Source: Pegea sp. RAD2-039
Lineage: Eukaryota > Chordata > Thaliacea > Salpida > Salpidae
DNA: 64,000 nt
Direction: 5' to 3'
NCBI GenBank assembly: GCA_034620365.1
Contig: JAQGEQ010000299.1
Coordinates: 1,364,001 to 1,428,000 of the forward strand
Within the stretch, counting starts at the first letter, position 1. The number at the start of each line of letters is the position of its first letter. The notes beneath the pieces are model-generated. The model searched no databases and was not told where the DNA came from. It saw only the letters and a list, made by a program, of their open reading frames with translations. Shown in pieces: positions 45,033 to 64,000 of the stretch. The position numbers and the translations under genes were made by a program.

Positions 45033-45644
45033 AAAGATAATAAGATTATGAAAATCTTAATTGCTATCATTTATTATAAACAAACTTTAGTTCATGTGAT
45101 ACTTTATTTGAAAAATCTTTTGATCTTTCTTTTATGCTCTTACTGGTATGTGAACAAAATATATTTTTAAATTTTAATCAAACAAACTAAAAAACAAATA
45201 AGTAATTTTGGTCACATTTCTATAGAAAAAGTCAGAAAATTTATTAATTTGAAGTATCAGAATTCTATGAGAGATCCGTTTAGAAGATATGGCTGCTAAA
45301 GTTTTTATAATTTTAAAACACTTTACTTTGATTTTAATCAAGAAACAGAATGTCAATTTACAGCAAATGAAGATGAAACTTAATTTGTTTTATCAAAAAC
45401 CAACTTTTTTGTTACTTGTTTAACTAAAAAGAGTTTCTTAATAATCATATTAAAACATTACTTAAAAACTTATCGCTTTTTCTAATAAGTGAAACAATAC
45501 AAACACAAATTAATAAAATAGTTACAAAAAATGAATAAAAAAGATTATGAGTTACAAAAATATATAATTTTGTTTTTCAACTTTATTTAACTGTTTACAA
45601 TGTTTAGTATTATGACAAACTAATACTACAATTAAAAAAATCAA
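45033..45644 (-). repeat. Receptor-family 3' flank of copy C
   Basis: Nearly identical to the copy D 3' flank at 54,736-55,341, with the AATAAA signal at 45582-45587. The equivalent sequence is interrupted by LINEs after copy A and is fused directly to PTP exon sequence in pseudogene B. Confidence 0.7.
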
Positions 45645-48600
45645 TTAAAAGTTTGCATAAGTTTGAAGTGATTCAACAATTTCATTTGCAGCCAACCAGC
45701 AAGTTTCATAATCCTTCTGTTAAAATTTATGTTGGTTACTTAAAATAAATTATTACAGATTATTAATATTTACCAAAAAACTTAATATATTTGCACAACC
45801 AAAATTATTTCATTTTAATCAACTTGCTTTAGCAACATACAAATTCTAAGCAAAACATATATTTGTTTTATAGTTAAAACTAAGCATATCACAATTTTAT
45901 AACTTACAAAAGTAGCAAATATTTCAGGCTGTAAGTCTCTTAAATCTTTTATCGTTCGAAACAAATCAATTCTGTTTTCAAATTGTAATCTTTCATTGAT
46001 TCGAAGTAAGGCACATAAGACTCCCGGATACTTTGAGCCATCTCTTTCGACAAATCATTTTTTATTTAAGTAGAATATTTGTTTAATATTTTCATTTTAA
46101 CTAATAAAAATAAAACTATTTTTACTTTCTTAACCTTTATTTTCTTTTAAAAGTGTTGCATTATTCAATTATATTTGGCAACCAAGCAAAACAACATTTT
46201 AAATTCCAACAAACGTCTCGATGCAAAAATAAAAACAGCCACAGAAAGTTTAGGTAAAGCAAACTTTGACTTTTGATAGTAAGAAACTAACAAATGCCAA
46301 CTTACTGGCTTTGAATTACAATTGTCGATTTTTCATTCCATAACGAGTAAATTTCTTGAACTAGTTTTTGAAGTAATTTTGGAATCTTTATCTTATCATC
46401 ACTTTGAAGCAAAAAATTTGCTTCCATAACTTTCAACTTATGATTCTATCTCAGAATAAAAAGTTGAAAAAGTTGAAGACTTTACAAGTTTCAATTTTTA
46501 ATTCAATAAAATAATTTTTTTCATTAATAAAATTTTGGTATTTGTTAAATATGGAAAATAATAAATCGTTTTTGATTAAGTCACAATAACTACTTTAAAA
46601 CTATTTTTCTTACAAATTTGGTTTGGTTGATGGTAAGAGTTTTAGTTAGAAACTGTCGTTGAGTAATTTCATCTGTACTATTAACAGTAAACTCATCAAA
46701 AGTAGTTTGATTATTTGACCAGTAATCGTATCCAGAAGTCTGAAATAAGTAATAAGACGATTAAAAGATAAAACTGGGCAAGCAAATGGTTTTCATAGAA
46801 TGATTATATGAAATATTTCTTATTATTTTACATTATTCGATAATTGTTATAATCAAACAAGTTATTTAGTTAGAATCAAATATAATTTATCATCTGTAAG
46901 TGTAGGAAATTAATCTTTAACAAAATCATTTGTTCTTATACTAACGTGATCGTTTATACTGATAACTAAAGAAACTGAATAATCAACTAGAAGTTGCAGA
47001 AAGCTTTTAATAGATGATTGGTTTGGAGATTCAACTGATAAAATTCTTCTTTCATTTCGATATCCCTAAGCGTCAGAATAAAATGGGTACATTTTGTGTT
47101 GTGCTACTAGTTACTATACAAATTGTAAATCTACCTTAAGTTCACATCTAATCAAAAAAGCTAATTTGTTGTTTAGTGAGGTTTGCTGCAAAGATGATTC
47201 TTTAGATTGTGCATCTGTAGGAATTTTGAAAACAAAATTGTCTTAAAATTATTTCTTAGAGCTCCAATAATTTAAAATCTTCAAGTGCTTGAAAAATTTT
47301 TATAATTTAAATAAATCGTTTACTTTTTTGTGAGTTAATTAATACTGGTGGCACTAGAATAAGATTGTTAAAATCATCCTTCAGTTTAGATGGTGATCTT
47401 TAAATAAAAATTTTAAATTAGTAAAATAATTCTAAATTTTCAGTTTGACTAACTTCAGAATATCATTTTTGATTTTAAAGAAATCCTCAGAAGATAAATC
47501 AGTGTCTGGAAGAAGATACTTTTCTGCAATTAATTTATGTAGAAATGCAAATTGATCCTAAAAGAAAGTAGAAATCGATTCTTTGGCAGCAAAGAATTTA
47601 TTGCATTTGAAACAGATAAATAGCTTCAACTAAATTTAAATTTTTTTTCAAATTTTCATTTAAAACATAAATATTAACATTCCAAAATGTATAAAATTTA
47701 ATAAATAAACTAGGAAAGCAACACCAACAAACCGCTGTTTGAACCATTTCCATTCTTTGTTTTGTCAGATCGAATACAGTTTGATAAACATCAACAAAAT
47801 CTTGAGTTTGTAACATGAAAGTCAAATGGTCGAGTGAAATAAAGGTTCCAGTACGACCTACTCCTGCACTATAAAGATTCATTTTTGAAATTTCATAATT
47901 AACTTAGTTTGTTGAAAAGTTAGAATACAAAATTGGCCATCTCAAATTTCATCACAATATAAAGATGAACAAATACCTGCAGTGTACTACAACAGGAGAG
48001 TTATTTTGATCATCGTCAACAAACTTCAATACATCTTTATGAAATCTTAAGATCTGACTTGTATTCAAAGGAACACCGTGATCAGGCCAACAAGTGAAAT
48101 GAAATTGAGTGATTGTTCGTTTACTCTAGAAAAAGAAAAAGTTTTATCCAGCATTTTTAAAAGATAAATACCTTACCATTTATTATGTAACTGTTTTTAT
48201 TTATCAAATTTATAATTAGTTTATATTAATTGGATTTAGATTAGCTATTCTCAAGTTGTAGTAAACAGACAAACTTACAACAACATTTTCCAAAGATGTC
48301 GTTTGTAACATAAATGTCCTTGTTATGTATGAGTCAGATTCTTTTTCGTGAATGAACCTTACTTGGACTTGATTTGAAACAACCAAATCTTCAGTTGAAG
48401 GCCAGTACTTTTCACATTTTTTCTTCAAGCAAAGATTTATAAATTAAAAGAAAAGAATTTGTTTTTCAATTAAAATCTTTTTTGTAAAGTTTTAAAGTTC
48501 TCAAAAAATTAATGAAATTCAATTTACTTTTCCGCTTTCTACAAGATTAGTCAACATCACAATCACTCTACAGTTTGTTTCAAATATCATTTGCCAAAAA

Positions 48601-51600
48601 TCTTTGATTGTTGAAGACATAGGACCTTGAGCAGCTATAAATATTCGTTTTGTACCAAACTTCTGTAATAGTATGTTTATAAGTTTATATGAATAAATAA
48701 AATCAAGTAAACTAGTTGTACCTTAATCCAGCTTGCATTTATGTAGTTCGAACTGTTTTCATCAACTATATTTTTTAAAACAACTCTATTCTCATCATCT
48801 ACAATTCAAACAAAAGTTCTCAATATTATTAAAAAAAAACTGATTTGGAATATAATATTTTTGATTGAATAATATATAATATTTTCAATGTTTAATTACA
48901 TAGTTTATCAAATTTTATGTAATTATTCGATTGCTCCAAAACAATTATGTTTCCAAATTACAGTTTAAACGTAATTCAAACTATAACAAATTAGAACAGT
49001 ACTAACATGGAATTATGTTTTTGTATCTATTCTTTGAACGGTTTTCTTCTAAACTGCTAATCATAGTTAGCAAATTAAGCTTCCCAATGTTTGTTTTTAT
49101 TTTCTGATAAAAAGTTAATTTTAAAAAAGATTTTGTTTATAAATAAAATTGAAATTATACTTTATTACTTACATCAAGTTGTGTTCGAAAAATCGTGTTG
49201 TTTTCTACCATGTGTCTGTATTTTTGAAGCAAATTACTTTTGAGAATTGCAAATTCTGGTAAAGATTCAAATGATTCTATATTGATGTAAATTGCATCTG
49301 TTTAAAGTAGAAACGAGAAGTTGATTTGAAACTTTACTTTCAACAAATCAATAATAATACCAGCTTCAATCTCCTCTGCTTCTATACTTTTCGATTTAAA
49401 TTTCTTTCTGTGAATAACTGATGCAAGTAATTATATAAAAAACAGTTTTACTTACTGTTTTCTTTTTTTCATAATGAATCCTAAGATCACAACTATTATA
49501 ATGATCAATAAAATAATTATAATTATAATAATCGTGTTTGAATTGATGGTTTTTTGATCGAGTGTTTCTGAAAAGTTGCTCTAATTATTTTCAACAATTT
49601 TTACCAAAAATATTTCTCTTGAAATCAAATTGACTTCTAGAGAAAGGACGAAAGTGTTTTTACTTACTTTTTATACACTGGAATGATTCAGACATTTCAC
49701 CAAGATTTCCATCACAAGTTTGCAAGCTTGCTTTAAAGTGAAGATGCTTTTCACTATCTTCAACTCGAAACGAAAACATCCAACTGCTATTACCCGTTTC
49801 GACTTCAAGATTTTGAAACTTTAAGTCATTTTTTCCGGTCGTCTTGATTGCATCAAAGACACTAACCTGAAAAATATTATTGTTGATGCTTATGTAAATA
49901 TTCTTAATTAAAATTATATCACAACAAAATTTTTTGAATTTTTAAACGAGATTAAATTAAATAACTTTGGCATTATTCGAATTAACTTTACTTTTATTAA
50001 ATTATCAGAAATATTTTCTTGTTTTGCAAACTCAATGTAACAATAAGAATTATTTATAAAGGTTTGAAGTATTTTCATTGGATATAAACTGATTTGTTTT
50101 CCAGTTTCAAAGACATCTTCAATTACAATAGGATAAAACCAATATTTTGGTAACAATTCCATCTTAAAAACAAAATTAGGAATATATCATTAATAAAAAC
50201 AAGCAAATATTTCAATAATAAGTTTTCTAAATTTTTTTTAGTTCACTAACAAGCTATTAACAGGAAGAAGTTAGTTTTAGTTAGAATAATGTTTTTGGTA
50301 TATTAAATTAATTCTAGTTAAACCTTTACTTACAATTACTGAATATTTAGTATTTCCTTTTAAATTATTTATATTTATAATCAAACTGGTTTGATGAGTT
50401 TGTTGTATTTGAAAGTTATCAACGTTTCCAATTTCTGATACCGTTAAATTGTAAGTAAATGGTAAACTTGTATAAACAAATGCATCAATTAAAAGCATCG
50501 TTTGTTTACAAGTAGGACCAGTTTTATTTGCTTTCATACTTGCAGCTGTAAATATCAAATTAGTTTAAAGTTCATCTGACTAGTTAAAATTATTGTTAAA
50601 ATTTGTGAGGTTCTTGTAAAAGCATAATAAAATGTACACATATAAAAGAAACCCAATTTTATTATTATTTATTCTTTATCAAGTTAAGTTATAAATAGAT
50701 TTTTCTTATAGAAAGCTCTAATATAATTATAAAACTTGTTATGTACTTACAACATAAAATTAAAATTTTGTTTTAGCAATAGCCTTACTTATTTTATTAT
50801 ACATTTCTTTAAGAAGTTGTCATTAGGAAAAAAAAATTATTACAAAGAGTAATTACTTCAACAATTTGGTTTATAAATATTGAGAGAAAGAATAAGTAAT
50901 ATCAATTTATTCTTTGTATAATTCACGAGATGACAAACTGATTATTTCAATCATAATGGTTTATCATGAGTCTAGTTTATTGCAGATAAGAGATGATAAA
51001 TTAGATTACTTATTATTACAAAAACATTAGAACAATAATTGAATTCAAAAATATTTGGAAATTACCTTTAAACCAACAAACGTTTGTTGAGTTTTCTATA
51101 AAAATAAAAAATATAAATTAATGTTTTGAATAAAAATATCTTATTTAGATTATATTGAAGTTGTTGATTTGATAAAAAGCTAAATATCAAATTTCATTCA
51201 ACACTCTGATAAAAATAAAAATATTTCTAAAAACTTCTGCATGAAAAGTATCTATATAAGAAAATACCAAAGTTAATCTAATTTCTTATATAAATTGTTT
51301 TTTAATGTTGACCTTTAGACACTATCCAACCTGCTTCTTTACATTTCTGTTTTGCATCATTTTGCATTAGTTGAATCACATAATTTGATTTGTTTAGATA
51401 ATTATCTGAAATTTGAATGACTTTTGTGAATTTATGTTTGCATTATGCTAAAATTTAAGTACCGATAGTTTTAAGTAGTGAAAACTAACCTTTGTTAATT
51501 ATTACTTCTGTTGCTTTTTCAGAAGAACTTTTAACATTGCAAACTAGTTTTGTATTTGGTTGTATGAGTTTTGGATCAGTGATTGAAATGATACTTTTAA

Positions 51601-53559
51601 AATAATTCCTCTCTTCCATAAAAGATAAAATGAACAAAATGTTGCTTTGAAGAATGACTTGTCCATTTACAAGCCAGGAAATCTTTGGTCTTTCACTTGA
51701 TCTTGTTGAGCATGAAATGTTGTTTATATCAAACATAGTGTAATTGTTCATCCTTATTTCAGGTTTATCAAGATAGGTTTCAACTGAAATTTTACATCTA
51801 ATTATTTTAAGATTTGATGTTTAATTTACTAAACAACTATTTTAATTGAAAGATGCTTAAGAAATTCATAAAATCAAAATCTACTTCTTTTTTTAATAAC
51901 TTTCACTTTATTATTTGCATTTACAATAATTATCTGAATTTTTCAACCAAAACTTGTTGATTTTGTGTAAACAAACCTTCTACAGTTAATCTTAAAGACC
52001 TAAATTCTGAATCTTTTTGCATCAAAATACAATCATAGAATCCTGCCTCTCTTATTGCTACATCATCAAAAGTGATTGTGGATATATGATAATTTGTTTT
52101 TCGACTATAACTTTGATAGATTACTTCTTGGGTGTCTTTGGTGACAGATGTTTTATTTCTGTTCATAAAATCCATTTTTTGGAATTTATAAATTTTCAAT
52201 AATGAAATTAATTTGCTAACCTTTGCCAATTTGCTTTATATTCAGAACCTCCAAAAACCACACAATTAACTTTCACTTGAGACCTCTTAATCGTTACAAA
52301 CGTATTTGTAATAAAACCGCTTCCAAATCCTGATAAAAAGAAAAAAATTTGAATCTTAACTGAATTTCAAAATTATTTAATAAAAGAATTTAGTTTAAAA
52401 CAGTGTTGGAACAATTTTAATGAAAATTAAACACCAATCAAAATTAATTTTCGAATAAAGTTACTTACTAAATTTAAATAAACTGATAAATAATTACGTT
52501 GCATTTTTTTAAATTTATTTTTCTGTGACTCCTAATATTAATTATACCTATTTTGTTCTATTTACTATCATATAAATAAACTTTTAGAAAGAAATCAAAT
52601 TTGTTGCTGACAGCTTACTATTTTCACAAATAAATCTTTTCAAGGAAGAACAGTGATCATCATTCCAAGCTCGAAAAGGTGAACTTTCATATTTTTTTAT
52701 CTCAGCACATTTTTCATCCTTGCTACTTGGTTCACCATAGCCCCAGTTTGTGTAATCAACTTTTTCTTTATCAGACCATTCCCATTCATTTCTATTGTCA
52801 CCAATTTGATAAAGACCGATCCAAAAACTTCCTAATTTATATTCTAAAAGTCTTTGACTAATAAAAACTTGATTACTCGAAGATTTGATATGAGTCAGAA
52901 TTCCATCAAACTTGATACAAGTTTCACTAGCATAAGAGTTGTTACAACAATTTGTTGTATAAAAAGTATAAACATTATTTTCATATTTTTCAACCACCGA
53001 TTGTTTCTCATTAATTCCATTTACTCCTTCAAATGAAAGTCCATCTAAAGAAGTTAAATAGTTTTGTTTGAAATATTATAAAGATTTGAAGGAAATATAT
53101 TTTAAGTTTCTTTATGTTTACAACAGATCAAATTAAACCAAGATATATAAAAGCATTTTTCAGTTTGTAACATGTCTAAAGAAAATAGTAAAAAAATAAT
53201 TTCAAAAACAACAACAAAATATCCAAAACAAGTTTAAATCATGACAAAATGATGGATAGAAATTACATTCTACAATCGATATCGTTAATTCAGTTTCGTT
53301 TTATGATTATTCGTTTCTCAATAAAACACAACTGATAATTTGTTAGCGTTTGCATATCAAAGTAGTTTTAGAATATGAAAGAGCAATATCAAATCAATCA
53401 ATCAATAATAAGTTGCTGCAATTAGATAGCTGAATAAGACGTAACTAAACTATTCTTAAGAATAACTTGATAATTTTATCACTAACCACATTTATGAAGT
53501 ATGATCATGATAACCATTATAACCAGATTAACTGTCCAGGGCAAATTCATATTTTTCAT
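45645..53559 (-). CDS. Lectin/Ig receptor-type protein tyrosine phosphatase, copy C (intact)
   Basis: Inverted near-copy of A with the same exon order. The signal peptide exon is 53559-53487 ([17 protein letters not shown]), and the C-type lectin exon is 53044-52619, again 426 nt, with WIGL, GEPSS and WNDDHC. The two Ig-like regions lie at about 52310-51485, the FN3-like exon at 50562-50351, membrane-proximal exons at 50160-49680, and the transmembrane exon near 49565-49450. D1 has its WPD loop near 48085 and its [10 protein letters not shown] split by an intron at about 47985 and 47868. D2 ends at the TAA at 45645. D1 keeps its catalytic residues and D2 has the same DGSKYPG in place of the P-loop. 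I saw no frameshift in the exons I followed. It differs from A at many single bases, including an NCC pair in the lectin where A has RPF. Confidence 0.82.
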
Positions 53560-54735
53560 TTTGTCACGCATTTGAGATTTCAATCTCAAAGAACCTAAGA
53601 GCAACTTTTCTGTATAAACTGTTTTTCAAAACTTTTGAAATTTTGCTCATTCTATGATTGAAAGTCTTTTAAATTAAGTTTTCAGAAAAATGTTAAACAC
53701 AAAAAAAATATTTGAAAGAATTTTTTTATTTCAGCATAAACTACGGTTTAAGATGCATTTTTTTTATTCTAAATTTTAGTATGTTTAGCTAATAAAAATT
53801 AAATTTCGATTTCAAACTAAATTATGACTGTAGACTTAACCTCAGCATTTTTTTTTGCTTTAGCTATTCATCTTATAGAATATATGACTAAACATGAGAT
53901 AAAAAAATGGTTTAAACTGCTTCTACATTAAATTGAAACTAGTTATTGAAAACTCAACAGAATTTCTTCTTCAAGGCTCTAACATTTCATTTGTTTGTTG
54001 TTCTTTTTGACGTGAGAGATCAGAAACGATAGGAAATGACAAAGAAAAGCTACAAGGAAGTGAATGCAAAAATCCTTATATTTGCTAAAGACAATGATTG
54101 TCGAAGAAAATTTTTTGATAAAATATATTTTATGATTATTTGTACAAATTACTTGCTAGTTTACAATAAATAACATCTTATTTATAAAATATTTAAGTAA
54201 AAACTTTTAAAAATATTACTTCTCCTTTAAAACTTTGTAAGTTTTTACATATGACTCAAATAACTTAGATGAATTTTGTTATTTATCATAAAAGTTACTA
54301 AATTTTAATTATATTTTTCAGAAAAGCAGATGTATGATATCCAACAAAGAAAATATTTCATTATTTTTGCAGCAATTTTATCAGTATTTCCAGGTGAAGA
54401 AAGAATAGTGTTTGTGAATTAGAAAACTGAATATCTGGTTTCTATTCAACTTCAATTGTCAAGATTGTTTTCATTTACCTTAAATATACGAATTACTTTT
54501 TGACTTTAGAGAATAACGGAAGTACCAACAGACCTAATAAGAAGGAAGGTGATTGGGTGATTTCAAACAACATCTTTTTTTATTAAACTGTAATCTTTTA
54601 ACAATGATTTTAAAATATCTTAAAATTAATATCTTATTTTGCTCTTAAAAATATTTTGGATATAAAATCTGACTTTTAAAGCTTTTTATTAAAATGCTGC
54701 TCAACTCATGAAATTAACCATTTTGTTAAATGATA
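53560..54735 (-). repeat. Receptor-family 5' flank of copy C
   Basis: Reverse-orientation copy of the flank at 29,220-30,384, running to about 54,735 where it meets the copy D 3' flank. The complete head-to-tail C-D junction preserved here is the best view of the unbroken intergenic unit of the family. Confidence 0.68.
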
Positions 54736-55341
54736 ATAAAAGTTTGAAAATCTTAATTGCTATCATTTATTATAAACAAACTTTAGTTCATGTGATACTT
54801 TATTTGAAAAATCTTTTGATCTTTCTTTTATGCTCTTACTGGTATGTGAACAAAATATATTTTTAAATTTTAATCAAACAAACTAAAAAACAAATAAGTA
54901 ATTTTGGTCACATTTCTATGGAAAAAGTCAGAAAATTTATTAATTTGAAGTATCAGAATTCTATGAGAGATCCGTTTAGAAGGTATGGCTGCTAAAGTTT
55001 TTATAAATTTAAAACACTTTACTTTGATTTTAATCAAGAAACAGAATGTCAATTTACAGCAAATGAAGATGAAACTTAATTTGTTTTATCAAAAACCAAC
55101 TTTTTTGTTACTTGTTTAACTAAAAAGAGTTTCTTAATAATCATTTTAAAACATTACTTAAAAACTTATCGCTTTTTCTAATAAGTGAAACAATACAAAC
55201 ACAAATTAATAAAATAGTTACAAAAAATGAATACAAAAGATTATGAGTTACAAAAATATAAAATTTTGTTTTTCAACTTTATTTAACTGTTTACAATGTT
55301 TAGTATTTTGACAAACTAATACTACAATTAAAAAAAATCAA
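54736..55341 (-). repeat. Receptor-family 3' flank of copy D
   Basis: Near-identical to 45,033-45,644. Carries the minus-strand AATAAA at 55278-55283. Confidence 0.68.

Positions 55342-64000
<8,659 letters not shown>

Overview
This is an AT-rich animal (metazoan) nuclear genome window. The genes are split by many short GT-AG introns, and the proteins are animal-type: an SNAPc Myb subunit, a TRIP12-type HECT ubiquitin ligase, and receptor tyrosine phosphatases carrying C-type lectin and Ig domains. Degenerate LINEs fill the gaps. I cannot name the species from the sequence. The exon models below were joined by hand from splice signals, reading frame and remembered family sequence. They have not been checked against transcripts.

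Layout. 1-2890 (minus): the 5' two thirds of an SNAPC4-like gene, running off the left edge. 2891-7719: AT-rich spacer with one LINE tail. 7720-22163 (plus): a complete TRIP12-like gene of about 44-45 exons, with long AT-rich introns at the 5' end and ~50-nt introns in a GC-richer 3' half. 22164-26690: 3' flank and TE relics (an RTE-like reverse transcriptase remnant on the minus strand, then a CR1/Jockey-like LINE 3' end on the plus strand). 26690 to the right edge: a cluster of related receptor tyrosine phosphatase genes with the order signal peptide, C-type lectin, Ig-like, Ig-like, FN3-like, membrane-proximal region, transmembrane helix, PTP D1, PTP D2. Copies B (pseudogene), A (intact) and E (5' fragment, pseudogene) lie on the plus strand. 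Copies C (intact) and D (apparently intact, cut by the window edge) lie on the minus strand. The two opposed arrays meet in a 41.2-45.0 kb junction made of TE debris.

How the genes work together. SNAPC4 (snRNA transcription) and TRIP12 (ubiquitin ligation) are housekeeping genes with no visible link to the receptors. The receptor cluster is the unusual part. It combines a lectin/Ig ectodomain with a catalytically complete D1 phosphatase and a D2 that has lost its catalytic cysteine. The copies are block-wise mosaics, with near-identical stretches beside diverged stretches, and the lectin ligand face is one of the diverged parts. Two of the five copies are broken. This resembles a fast-evolving recognition-receptor locus (immune or self/non-self), but that role is inferred from architecture and copy dynamics only.
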